Below, in pieces: positions 31,943 through 39,285 of a stretch of 64,000 nt of DNA. Under the pieces are notes generated by a model. The model saw nothing but the letters and a program-made list of their open reading frames with translations, was not told the DNA's origin and did not search any database. How positions within the stretch are numbered: the first letter of the stretch is position 1; every line of letters begins with the position of its first letter. The translations under genes were made by a program, and so were the position numbers. The DNA lies in the NCBI RefSeq assembly GCF_022637415.1, contig NZ_CP093340.1, positions 1,178,001 to 1,242,000 on the forward strand. Reading direction: 5' to 3'. The stretch comes from Luteimonas sp. S4-F44. GTDB lineage: Bacteria > Pseudomonadota > Gammaproteobacteria > Xanthomonadales > Xanthomonadaceae.

Positions 31943-31976
31943 CTGCGCGGTCTAGTTCGAATGTATGACCGCGCAG
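31943..31976. promoter_or_regulatory. Inverted repeat upstream of dctA
   Basis: CTGCGCGGTC (31943-31952) and GACCGCGCAG (31967-31976) form a perfect 10-bp inverted repeat with a 14-bp AT-richer spacer. It lies 28-61 bp before the dctA ATG and could be an operator for a dimeric regulator or an mRNA hairpin. Confidence 0.4.
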
Positions 31977-32003
31977 GACGGCGCGGTCTGGCAGGCTCGC
32001 CTC

Positions 32004-33416
32004 ATGCCTACCGATATCACGCCTCCGATCGCGCCCGACGCGACGCTCCGCACCGCCGTCCGCCCCCGCAAACCGCTGTGGCACCACCTCTACTTCTGGG
32101 TCCTGCTGGGGATTGCCGCCGGCATCGTCATCGGCCTGGCCGCGCCGCAGGTCGGCGCACAGATGAAATGGCTGGCCGACCTGTTCATCAAGCTGGTCAA
32201 GGTCGTCATCGCACCGACGATCTTCGCCACCGTGGCGGTCGGCATCGCCGGCCTGGGCAATCTCGCCAAGGCCGGCGGGCTGGCGCTCAAGACCGTGGTC
32301 TACTTCAACGTCACCACGGTGTTTGCGCTGGGCATCGGCCTGGTCGTGGTCAACCTGCTCGGACCCGGCCGCAACCTCGGCCTCGACATCGAGACCTTCG
32401 ACGCCTCGGCCGCGCAGGGCACGCTCGCCAGCGCAGGGGCTGCGGCCGGCGACGGCATCACCGGCTTCCTATTGCATCTGGTGCCCAGTTCGTTCTTCGC
32501 GGCCTTCGTCGAGGGCCAGCTGATCCAGGTCCTGGTGATGGCGATCCTGGTCGCCTGTGCGATCACGATGCTCGGCGAGCGCGGCAAGCCGGCGGTCGCC
32601 GCGCTCGACACGATCGCCCAGGTGATGTTCGGCGTGATCAAGATCGTGATGTGGTTCGCGCCGCTGGGCGCGATGGGCGGCATGGCGTTCACGATCGGCG
32701 AGTACGGCGGGGCGATCCTCGGCTCGCTCGGCTACTTCATGCTCAGCTTCTGGCTGACCTGTCTGCTGTTCCTGTTGCTGGTGCTCGGGCCGATCTGCTG
32801 GTGGTCGGGCTTCAGCGTATTCAAGTACATCCGCATGATCCGCGACGAACTGCTGATCGTGCTCGGCACCTCGTCGTCGGAAACCGTGCTGCCGCGCATG
32901 CTGGCCAAGCTCGAAGCAGCCGGTGTGCCCAAGTCGGTGGTCGGCCTGACGATTCCCACCGGGTACTCGTTCAACCTCGACGGCACCGCGATCTACATGG
33001 CGATGGGCGCGATCTTCATCGCGCAGGCCTTCGGGATCGAGGTGCCGATCGGCACGCAGATCGCGCTGCTGGTGTTCATGCTGATCTCCTCCAACGGCGC
33101 GGCGGGCGTGTCGGGCGCCGGACTGGTGACGCTGGCCGCCTCGCTGGCAGCGTTCGAAAGCGTGATTCCGCTGGCCGGCATCGCGCTGATCGTCGGCATC
33201 GACCGCTTTATGTCCGAAGGCCGCGCGCTGACCAACCTGACCGGCAACGGCATCGGTACCCTGGTGATCGCGCGCTGGACCGGCCAGCTCGACCGCGAGC
33301 GACTGGCGACGGTGCTCGACAACCCGCAGCTGGTCGACCCGGATCGGGTGCTGGCCGAGCAGGCGGCGCGCGATGCCGGCCCGTCGGTCGAGACGGCGCC
33401 GGCGCGGCCGGCCTGA
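32004..33416 (+). CDS. dctA: C4-dicarboxylate:cation symporter DctA
   Basis: Imports succinate, fumarate, malate and aspartate with protons or sodium. The 470-residue protein has the DAACS family layout: eight membrane segments and two re-entrant loops, LGTSSSETVLPRM (Ser-rich hairpin 1), PTGYSFNLDGTAIYM and SSNGAAGVSGAG. I use the ATG at 32004, since an earlier ATG (31965) lies inside the inverted repeat and adds an unconserved extension. It ends 260 bp before asnB. Aspartate uptake and asparagine synthesis would be a sensible pairing, but the asnB promoter is separate. Confidence 0.94.
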   Translation: MPTDITPPIAPDATLRTAVRPRKPLWHHLYFWVLLGIAAGIVIGLAAPQVGAQMKWLADLFIKLVKVVIAPTIFATVAVGIAGLGNLAKAGGLALKTVVYFNVTTVFALGIGLVVVNLLGPGRNLGLDIETFDASAAQGTLASAGAAAGDGITGFLLHLVPSSFFAAFVEGQLIQVLVMAILVACAITMLGERGKPAVAALDTIAQVMFGVIKIVMWFAPLGAMGGMAFTIGEYGGAILGSLGYFMLSFWLTCLLFLLLVLGPICWWSGFSVFKYIRMIRDELLIVLGTSSSETVLPRMLAKLEAAGVPKSVVGLTIPTGYSFNLDGTAIYMAMGAIFIAQAFGIEVPIGTQIALLVFMLISSNGAAGVSGAGLVTLAASLAAFESVIPLAGIALIVGIDRFMSEGRALTNLTGNGIGTLVIARWTGQLDRERLATVLDNPQLVDPDRVLAEQAARDAGPSVETAPARPA

Positions 33417-33447
33417 CGCACGGGGCGGGCGGTTGCGCACGCAACCG

Positions 33448-33476
33448 TTGCGCGGCGCGCGCGCACCGGGTAGGGT
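33448..33476 (+). promoter_or_regulatory. Promoter of the asnB leader
   Basis: TTGCGC (33448-33453) and TAGGGT (33471-33476) are 17 bp apart. Transcription would start about 33483, right at the leader ATG (33484), so the leader peptide may be translated from a leaderless or nearly leaderless RNA. If the real start is further upstream, AGGG at 33472-33475 could be its ribosome site. Confidence 0.5.
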
Positions 33477-33483
33477 CGATCCC

Positions 33484-33579
33484 ATGTCGCGCCTGTCCGC
33501 CCGCAATACCAACCGCAACGCCCCGCGCACGAATAATCATGCGCGGCCGAGGCGGGTGTGGGAGCGGGCGCAGGGATAA
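33484..33579 (+). CDS. Asparagine-rich leader peptide of asnB
   Basis: A 31-codon frame starts with ATG at 33484 and stops with TAA at 33577. Its first half reads M-S-R-L-S-A-R-N-T-N-R-N-A-P-R-T-N-N-H, with Asn at positions 8, 10, 12, 17 and 18, the last two in tandem (AAT AAT, 33532-33537). The second half is Arg-rich. Five Asn in 18 residues is far more than in the neighbouring proteins. A terminator follows 29 bases after the stop and asnB starts 97 bases after it. I read it as the sensor of an attenuator: ribosomes that stall on Asn codons when charged tRNA-Asn is scarce. Confidence 0.72.
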   Translation: MSRLSARNTNRNAPRTNNHARPRRVWERAQG

Positions 33580-33614
33580 GGCAACACGCGCAAGGCACCA
33601 GACACACCACCCGC
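33523..33614 (+). promoter_or_regulatory. Attenuator: pause hairpin and antiterminator pairing
   Basis: CCGCGCA (33523-33529) and TGCGCGG (33540-33546) form a 7-bp hairpin whose loop holds the tandem Asn codons. Downstream, GCGGGTG (33552-33558) can pair over 7 bp with CACCCGC (33608-33614), and two more pairs form past a one-base bulge. That pairing takes away the 5' arm of the terminator (33609-33618), so the two structures exclude each other. A ribosome stalled at the tandem Asn codons would cover up to about 33550 and leave 33552-33560 free; one that reaches the stop codon would cover it. Confidence 0.6.
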
Positions 33615-33637
33615 ATCGGCCGCGATGCGGGTTTTTT
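33609..33637 (+). terminator. Rho-independent terminator in the asnB leader
   Basis: A perfect 10-bp stem (ACCCGCATCG / CGATGCGGGT, 33609-33618 and 33623-33632) with a GCCG loop runs into TTTTTT (33632-33637). It lies after the leader peptide and 40 bases before asnB, so it must be read through for asnB to be expressed from this promoter. Confidence 0.9.
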
Positions 33638-33676
33638 GTGGCCCGCGCGCGGCTCCTCACCCCAAGGAGCCTCACC

Positions 33677-35383
33677 ATGTGTTCGATCTTCGGCATCTTC
33701 GGCCTGCAGCCCGGCGATGACATCGCCTCTCTGCGCCGGCAGGCGCTCGCCTGTTCGCAACGCCAGCGCCATCGCGGTCCCGACTGGAGCGGCGTGCACG
33801 CCGACGACCGGGCGATCCTCGTGCACGAGCGCCTGGCGATCGTCGATCCGGCCGGCGGCGCCCAGCCACTGCGCTCGGCCGATGGCGCACTGGTGCTGGC
33901 GGTCAACGGCGAGATCTACAACCATCAGGCATTGCGCGCCGACCTGCCTGCGCCCTATGCGTTCACGACCGCGTCCGACTGCGAGGTGATCAACGCGCTG
34001 TATCGCGAGCATGCGGCCGACCCTGCGGGCCCAACGACCTGGCTCGAACAGCTCAACGGCATCTTCGCGTTCGCGCTGTGGGACCGCACCTCCGGCCGCG
34101 CGATCATCGCCCGCGATCCGATCGGCGTGGTGCCGCTGTACTGGGGCCACGACCGCGAGGGCCGGCTGCGTGTGGCCTCGGAGATGAAGGCGCTGGTCGA
34201 CAGCTGCGCCGATGTCGCGCAATTTCCGCCCGGCCACTGGTACGACAGCGCGACCGGCACGCTGACGCGCTACTACGCGCGCCCCTGGCGCGAGCACGAC
34301 GCGGTGGCCGGGCACGCGCCGTCGTTGCCGGCGCTGCGCGAGGCCTTCGAGGCCGCCGTGCATCGGCAGCTGATGACCGACGTGCCGTACGGCGTGCTGT
34401 TGTCGGGCGGGCTGGATTCCTCGCTGGTCGCCGCGGTCGCCGCGCGCTATGCGCGCCATCGCATCGAGGACGGCGACCGCAGCGAGGCCTGGTGGCCGCG
34501 GTTGCATTCGTTCGCGATCGGCCTGACTGGCTCGCCGGACCTTGCCGCCGCCGCGGTCGCGGCTGAGGCGCTGGGCACCGTGCACCACGGCTTCGAGTAC
34601 ACGTTCGAAGAAGGCCTTGACGCGTTGCCGGACGTGATCCGGCACATCGAGACCTTCGACGTGACCACGATCCGCGCGTCCACGCCGATGTTCCTGCTCG
34701 CGCGGCGGATCAAGGCCATGGGCGTGAAGATGGTGCTGTCGGGCGAGGGCTCTGATGAGATCTTCGGCGGCTACCTGTACTTCCACAAGGCGCCCGATGC
34801 GCGGCAGTTCCACGAGGAACTGGTGCGCAAGCTCGACGCCCTGCATGGCTACGACTGCCTGCGCGCGAACAAGGCGATGATGGCCTGGGGCGTCGAGCCG
34901 CGCGTGCCATTCCTCGACCGTGAGTTCCTCGACGTGGCGATGGACATCGACGCCGCGTACAAGATGATCGACCGCGGCAGCGAGGAGTATCAGCGCATGG
35001 AGAAGGGCCTGCTGCGCGCCGCATTCGACGGGGCATTGCCCGACGAGATCCTGTGGCGGCAGAAGGAGCAGTTCAGCGACGGCGTGGGCTACGGCTGGAT
35101 CGACGGCCTCAAGGCACACGCCGAGGCCCAGGTCAGCGACCGCGAGCTGGCGGCCGCCGCGAGCCGCTTCCCGCACGCGCCGCCGCAGACCAAGGAGGCG
35201 TATCTGTATCGCAGCCTGTTCGAACAGGCGTTCCCGACGCCGGCCGCAGCGGCGACCGTGCCGGGCGGCAAGTCGATCGCGTGTTCGTCGCCCGCCGCGA
35301 TCGCCTGGGACGCCGCGTTCGCGAACGCCGCCGACCCGTCGGGCCGCGCGGTCGCCGGCGTGCACAACGCCGCGGTGGCCTAA
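33677..35383 (+). CDS. asnB: Glutamine-hydrolysing asparagine synthetase B
   Basis: Makes asparagine from aspartate, glutamine and ATP. The 568-residue protein begins M-C-S-I-F, exposing the catalytic Cys after Met removal. The N-terminal amidotransferase (about 2-190) has RHRGPDWSG, ERLAIVDP and AVNGEIYNH. The synthetase half has the PP-loop LLSGGLDSSL, then LSGEGSDEIFGGY and the VEPRVPFLDREFL substrate loop. Length and order match E. coli AsnB (554). The AAGGAG ribosome site (33664-33669) is the strongest in the area. An Asn-codon leader with terminator precedes it, so expression should fall when asparagine is plentiful. Confidence 0.97.
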   Translation: MCSIFGIFGLQPGDDIASLRRQALACSQRQRHRGPDWSGVHADDRAILVHERLAIVDPAGGAQPLRSADGALVLAVNGEIYNHQALRADLPAPYAFTTASDCEVINALYREHAADPAGPTTWLEQLNGIFAFALWDRTSGRAIIARDPIGVVPLYWGHDREGRLRVASEMKALVDSCADVAQFPPGHWYDSATGTLTRYYARPWREHDAVAGHAPSLPALREAFEAAVHRQLMTDVPYGVLLSGGLDSSLVAAVAARYARHRIEDGDRSEAWWPRLHSFAIGLTGSPDLAAAAVAAEALGTVHHGFEYTFEEGLDALPDVIRHIETFDVTTIRASTPMFLLARRIKAMGVKMVLSGEGSDEIFGGYLYFHKAPDARQFHEELVRKLDALHGYDCLRANKAMMAWGVEPRVPFLDREFLDVAMDIDAAYKMIDRGSEEYQRMEKGLLRAAFDGALPDEILWRQKEQFSDGVGYGWIDGLKAHAEAQVSDRELAAAASRFPHAPPQTKEAYLYRSLFEQAFPTPAAAATVPGGKSIACSSPAAIAWDAAFANAADPSGRAVAGVHNAAVA

Positions 35384-35410
35384 GGCCACGTCACCGTCAC
35401 CGCATGGATC

Positions 35411-35465
35411 ACCTTCCCCGCAACGCGGGGGAGATCGGTCCGCATCGCGGACCGGGTGGGGGCCG
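35411..35465. repeat. REP-like palindromic repeat after asnB
   Basis: CCCCGC/GCGGGG (35416-35430) and GGTCCGC/GCGGACC (35437-35453) hairpins followed by GGGTGGGGGC repeat the pattern found at 23161-23330. Located between the convergent asnB and cytochrome b561 genes. Confidence 0.6.
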
Positions 35466-35485
35466 GGACGGCGCAGCCCGCGCGT

Positions 35486-36034
35486 CTACAGCCGGCCGGC
35501 CATCCGTGCGAGCGTGGTGTCGCGCCAGAGCAGATGGTGCAGCGCGACCATCAGCACGTGACCGAGCACCAGCGCGAGCAGCGTCCAGGCGAGTACGCCG
35601 TGCGACAGGTTGGCCGGCGCCATCAACGCCGCCTGCTTCACGCCGGTGGCCGGGAACAGCGGGATCCCCCACGGCGCGAAGCCCTTGCCCGAGCCGTACT
35701 CGCGCAGCAACGCCACGGTCGGCACCCAGGCCATCAGCGCGTACAGCGCCGCATGCCCAGCCAGTGCCGCGCGTCCCACCCAGGTCGGCGGGTGCGGCGG
35801 CCGGCGCCGCCATTGCGACAGGCCCCAGACGCCGCGCGCGAGGATCAGCAGCATCAGCAGCGTGCCGACCGGCTTGTGGGTGCCGACCAGGAACGCGGTC
35901 AAGGCGTGGCGCCCGAGCGCCAGCTTCACGCCCATGCCGAAGAACTGCCACGCCAACAGCGCAGCCATGCCCCAGTGCAGCAGGCGGGTGACTAGGCCAT
36001 AACGGGCGGGAGAATCGAGCCAACGGGAAGACAT
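35486..36034 (-). CDS. Cytochrome b561
   Basis: A 182-residue inner-membrane diheme cytochrome of the CybB/YodB type. Four hydrophobic helices are visible, with candidate heme His residues in LLHWGMAAL (helix 1), GTHKPVGTL (helix 2), AGHAALYAL (helix 3) and SHGVLAW / LGHVLMVALHH (helix 4). E. coli CybB moves electrons from superoxide to ubiquinone; related proteins act in other redox chains. It is transcribed alone, divergent from fabV. The C-terminal HHLLWRDTTL is a common ending of the family. Confidence 0.9.
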   Translation of the reverse strand: MSSRWLDSPARYGLVTRLLHWGMAALLAWQFFGMGVKLALGRHALTAFLVGTHKPVGTLLMLLILARGVWGLSQWRRRPPHPPTWVGRAALAGHAALYALMAWVPTVALLREYGSGKGFAPWGIPLFPATGVKQAALMAPANLSHGVLAWTLLALVLGHVLMVALHHLLWRDTTLARMAGRL

Positions 36035-36221
36035 CGGGAGCGGGATCCGCAGCAGGGCGCGTACGCCCGGGCCCCCAGTTCAGCCGGCAGCTGGCGTGCT
36101 GTCAATCGCGTCGACGCAATGCAGCATCCGTCGCCCTGACGCACCATTGCCCCCCGTACGGGACCGGGACCGCAGCACGCCTTAAACTGGCGCCCGATTT
36201 CCACGACAACCGGGCAGCACA

Positions 36222-37433
36222 GTGATCATCCATCCCAAGGTCCGCGGCTTCATCTGCACCACCACGCACCCCACCGGATGCGCCAACAACGTGCGCGACC
36301 AGATCGAGGCCACGCAGGCGCGCGGCGTGCGCGACGACGGCCCGAAGAAGGTGCTGGTGATCGGTGCATCGAGCGGCTACGGACTGGCGGCGCGCATCAG
36401 CGCGGCCTTTGGCTTCGGCGCCGACACGCTGGGTGTGTTCTTCGAAAAGCCCGGCACCGAGAAGAAGCCCGGCACCGCCGGCTGGTACAACGCTGCGGCG
36501 TTCGACAAAGCCGCCAAGCAGGCGGGTCTGTACAGCCGCTCGATCAATGGCGACGCGTTCTCCGACGCCGCGCGCGAGCAGGCGATCGCGCTGATCCGCG
36601 ACGAGATGGGCGGGCAGGTGGACCTGGTGGTCTATTCGCTGGCCTCGCCGGTGCGCAAGCTGCCCGACACCGGCGAGCTCAAGCGCTCGGCGCTCAAGCC
36701 GATCGGCGAGGCCTACACCTCGACCGCGATCGACACCAACAAGGATCAGGTGATCCAGGCGACCGTCGAGCCGGCGACCGAGCAGGAGATCGAAGACACC
36801 GTGACCGTCATGGGCGGTCAGGACTGGCAGCTGTGGATCGACGCGCTGCGCGATGCCGGGGTGCTCGCCGATGGCGCGAAGACGGTCGCCTTCAGCTACA
36901 TCGGCACCGAGATCACCTGGCCGATCTACTGGCACGGTGCGCTGGGCCGGGCCAAGGCCGACCTCGATGCGACCGCGCGCCGTCTTGATGCGCAGCTCAA
37001 GCCCAGCGGCGGCAGTGCCAACGTCGCCGTGCTCAAGTCGGTGGTCACCCAGGCCAGTGCTGCGATCCCGGTGCTGCCGCTGTACATCGCGATCGTCTTC
37101 AAGGTCATGAAGGAGCTCGGCCTGCACGAGGGCACGCTCGACCAGCTCGACCGTCTGTTCCGCGAGCGCATGTACCGCACCGACGGCGCCCCGGCCGAGC
37201 TCGACGACGAACACCGTCTGCGTCTGGACGACTGGGAGCTGCGCGACGACGTGCAGGCGCAGTGCAAGGCGTTGTGGCCGCAGATCACGACCGAGAACCT
37301 GACCGCGCTGACCGATTACGCGGGCTACAAGCATGAGTTCCTGAAGCTCTTCGGCTTCGAGCGCGACGACGTCGACTACGACGCGGACGTCGATCCGGTG
37401 GTCGATTTCGACGTGATCGAACTGCGCGACTGA
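36222..37433 (+). CDS. fabV: Trans-2-enoyl-ACP reductase FabV
   Basis: NADH-dependent enoyl reductase of fatty-acid elongation, the triclosan-insensitive alternative to FabI found in Xanthomonas, Pseudomonas and Vibrio. The 403-residue single-chain enzyme has the start [19 protein letters not shown], the NAD loop [13 protein letters not shown], and the catalytic Y-X8-K as Tyr236...Lys245 ([10 protein letters not shown]). The GTG at 36222 fits homologues exactly. It is monocistronic and convergent with the Cys-rich peptide gene, with a strong hairpin between them. No fabI is in the window. Confidence 0.97.
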   Translation: MIIHPKVRGFICTTTHPTGCANNVRDQIEATQARGVRDDGPKKVLVIGASSGYGLAARISAAFGFGADTLGVFFEKPGTEKKPGTAGWYNAAAFDKAAKQAGLYSRSINGDAFSDAAREQAIALIRDEMGGQVDLVVYSLASPVRKLPDTGELKRSALKPIGEAYTSTAIDTNKDQVIQATVEPATEQEIEDTVTVMGGQDWQLWIDALRDAGVLADGAKTVAFSYIGTEITWPIYWHGALGRAKADLDATARRLDAQLKPSGGSANVAVLKSVVTQASAAIPVLPLYIAIVFKVMKELGLHEGTLDQLDRLFRERMYRTDGAPAELDDEHRLRLDDWELRDDVQAQCKALWPQITTENLTALTDYAGYKHEFLKLFGFERDDVDYDADVDPVVDFDVIELRD

Positions 37434-37453
37434 GCGCGCGCGACCGCAGCGCG

Positions 37454-37485
37454 TGCCCGGCGCCGGCATTGGCCGGCACCGGGCA
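37454..37485. other. Long hairpin between convergent fabV and the Cys-rich gene
   Basis: TGCCCGG-C-GCCGGC / GCCGGC-A-CCGGGCA forms a 14-position stem with one C/A mismatch and an ATTG loop. No T-run follows on either strand, so it is terminator-like but unproven. Confidence 0.5.
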
Positions 37486-37494
37486 TGTCCGCAC

Positions 37495-37710
37495 TCAGCC
37501 GCAACAGTAGCACTGCAGCGGCTGGCCTGGGCCGCCTGGCCCGAGCTGTCCGCCGAATGGCGCGCATTCCTGCGCGCAGGCCCACGCGCTGCACGAGGCC
37601 TCGCGGTCCTCGCCGTCGTCGGCCATCGCCTGCATCGCACCGAAGCCCATGCAGCCCACGAACAGGGCAGCAACCGCGGCATTGCGCATCGTCTTCCAGT
37701 ACCGTGTCAT
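37495..37710 (-). CDS. Secreted Cys-rich mini-protein, family unknown
   Basis: A 71-residue product with a Sec signal peptide (basic MTRYWKTMRN, then a hydrophobic core ending A-M-A near residue 30) and a mature part of about 41 residues. That part begins with acidic DDGEDRE and holds six Cys in the pattern C-x5-C-x3-C, a Gly/Pro-rich loop, then C-x-C-C near the end. The start lies one base after the stop of the thioredoxin-like gene, so the two are coupled; an upstream open frame to 37749 is ignored. The Cys pattern suggests disulfides or a bound metal. I do not recognise the family. Confidence 0.65.
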   Translation of the reverse strand: MTRYWKTMRNAAVAALFVGCMGFGAMQAMADDGEDREASCSAWACAQECAPFGGQLGPGGPGQPLQCYCCG

Positions 37711-37711
37711 T

Positions 37712-38305
37712 TCATCGCTCCTCGACAGTGGCCAGGGCCGGCGACGCATCCGTGCGTTGCAGCGCGGCCAGAAGGTCCTGCATCCGCTCCTTGGTATCGA
37801 AGGTGCCCACGCGCGCGTAGCGCAGCCGGCCGTCGCGATCGAGCGCCAGCAGCGCCGGCACGTTGCGCGCGCGGAACAGCATCACGTGGCGCCGGTCGGT
37901 CAGCGTGGTCACCGCAAACGGCAGGCGATGGGCGTCCGCGTAGGCACGCGCCTGGGCCGGCGTGCAATGGCACACGCCCAGCACCTCGACGTTCTGGCCG
38001 TGCGCCTCGGCGATGCGCCGCGCGGCTTCGGCCACGCGCGGCAGCGAGCGCCGCGAGTACGGGCAGGTCGGGGTGAAGAAGTACAGCACCTGGAACGCGC
38101 CGGACGGCGCGCCGAGCACGTGCGCGGCCCCGTCGAGCGTGGTCGCGTCGACCTGCGGCACGTACATGCCCAGATAAGGTTCGGTGGTGCGTGTCACGAA
38201 CCAGCGCCGCTCCTCGCGCAGTTCGCGGTTCTGCCAGGCGAGCACCGCCACCAGCGCGCAGGCGCCCAACAGGCCCAACCAAATCCATGGCATGCGACGT
38301 GGCAT
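37712..38305 (-). CDS. Membrane-anchored thioredoxin-like protein
   Basis: A 197-residue protein with one N-terminal membrane helix (about 6-24) and a periplasmic thioredoxin fold. The active-site position reads FFTPTCPYSRRSLP, that is C-P-Y-S: the second Cys of the usual CxxC is Ser. A later GVCHCTPAQ adds a C-x-C pair. The cis-Pro loop is RNVPALLALDRDGRLRYARVG, as in TlpA/redoxin proteins. Start ATG 38305 follows GGAGG by seven bases. It is coupled to the Cys-rich secreted peptide, so a role in forming or reducing its disulfides is a reasonable inference. Confidence 0.8.
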   Translation of the reverse strand: MPRRMPWIWLGLLGACALVAVLAWQNRELREERRWFVTRTTEPYLGMYVPQVDATTLDGAAHVLGAPSGAFQVLYFFTPTCPYSRRSLPRVAEAARRIAEAHGQNVEVLGVCHCTPAQARAYADAHRLPFAVTTLTDRRHVMLFRARNVPALLALDRDGRLRYARVGTFDTKERMQDLLAALQRTDASPALATVEER

Positions 38306-38658
38306 GCGACCGCCTCCTGCATTCGATCGTGCCTCAACCCTGCGCATGCGGCGGGCCGGGGTCAATCGGCGGCAGGGCGATTGACCGCGCAAAGGCGCGA
38401 ACTGCACAGGCAGTCACAGTTCCGATGCAATGGCGTTGGCGGCCTTGCGGCACGGGTGCGGCAGTGCGTCACGGCCTGGCGCTTCGCCACGGGGGGGCGC
38501 GTGTTCCAGGTGACGATGGATCGCATGGCGATGGCGCACCGGCCCGCGCCGGGGATTGGTCGGATGCCGATGTCGCATGGCGCTTGATCCGATGCGATCG
38601 CCCCCGCGGCGGCCCGAGGCGGCTTGCCCGACGTGTCGGACGGCCCCATTTCGGGACC
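38306..38658. other. 353-bp gap between divergent genes
   Basis: This region separates the thioredoxin-like gene (leftward) from alkB (rightward). It holds the GGAGG of the former and probably both promoters. No convincing small gene, repeat, terminator or RNA is visible; open frames across it have no ribosome site or recognisable sequence. Confidence 0.5.
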
Positions 38659-39285
38659 ATGGATCTGTTTCCCACCGCCGCGCCGCGGATCCTCGTCGAC
38701 GACGACGAGGGCGGTATCCGCTACTGGACCGATGCCGTCGATCCGGCGACCGCGGCGGCGTGGTTCGAGGCGCTGCGCGACGGGGCGCATTGGGAGACCC
38801 AGAATCGGCCGATGTACGACCGCGTGGTCGCCGTCCCGCGCTTGCTGGCGTCCTATCGGCTTGATGCGCTGCCACCCGAGCTGCCGCTGGCTCAGATGGG
38901 CCGTCTCGTGCAGCGACTGGTGCCTGCGCCGTACACCGCAGTCGGGCTCAATCTCTACCGCGACGGCCGCGACAGCGTGGCCATGCATCACGACAAGTTG
39001 CATACGTTGGTGCCGGGTCAGCCGATCACATTGCTGTCGCTGGGCGGTGCGCGGCGGATGTCGATCCGCGCGAAGAATGGGCGCGGCAAGTCGATCGCGA
39101 TCGAACTCGCGCCCGGCAGCGTGCTGGCGATGAGCCATGCCTCGCAGCTGACCCACGTGCACGGGATCGCGAAGACCACGCGCCCGGTCGGGCCACGGAT
39201 CAGCGCGGTATTCCGCGCGCGCCCGGCGGAGAAGATGGCCGCCGGGCTTTACGGCACCCATTGGCAGGGGGCGCTGGACCGCTAG
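38659..39285 (+). CDS. alkB: AlkB-like 2-oxoglutarate/Fe(II) dioxygenase
   Basis: Oxidative demethylase that repairs alkylated bases in DNA or RNA. The 208-residue protein has the family pattern: NLYRDGRDSVAMHHDK with the iron HxD as His110/Asp112, a distal His in the THVHG stretch, and the 2-oxoglutarate Arg in RISAVFR. It resembles the ALKBH2/3-like bacterial group more than E. coli AlkB (WHADD versus MHHDK). No ada gene is adjacent. Its last 4 bp overlap the end of the convergent acylase gene. Confidence 0.9.
   Translation: MDLFPTAAPRILVDDDEGGIRYWTDAVDPATAAAWFEALRDGAHWETQNRPMYDRVVAVPRLLASYRLDALPPELPLAQMGRLVQRLVPAPYTAVGLNLYRDGRDSVAMHHDKLHTLVPGQPITLLSLGGARRMSIRAKNGRGKSIAIELAPGSVLAMSHASQLTHVHGIAKTTRPVGPRISAVFRARPAEKMAAGLYGTHWQGALDR

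Noticed and set aside
33431-33451. GGTTGCG/CGCAACC hairpin after dctA as a terminator
   Set aside because: No T-run follows, and the sequence overlaps the -35 of the asnB leader promoter; kept only as a possible RNA stem.
31961-35383. Apparent 1140-residue frame running from before dctA into asnB
   Set aside because: The part before 33677 is a shifted-frame reading of dctA. AsnB must start with Met-Cys at 33677, after a strong AAGGAG site. The frame across the leader terminator is fortuitous.
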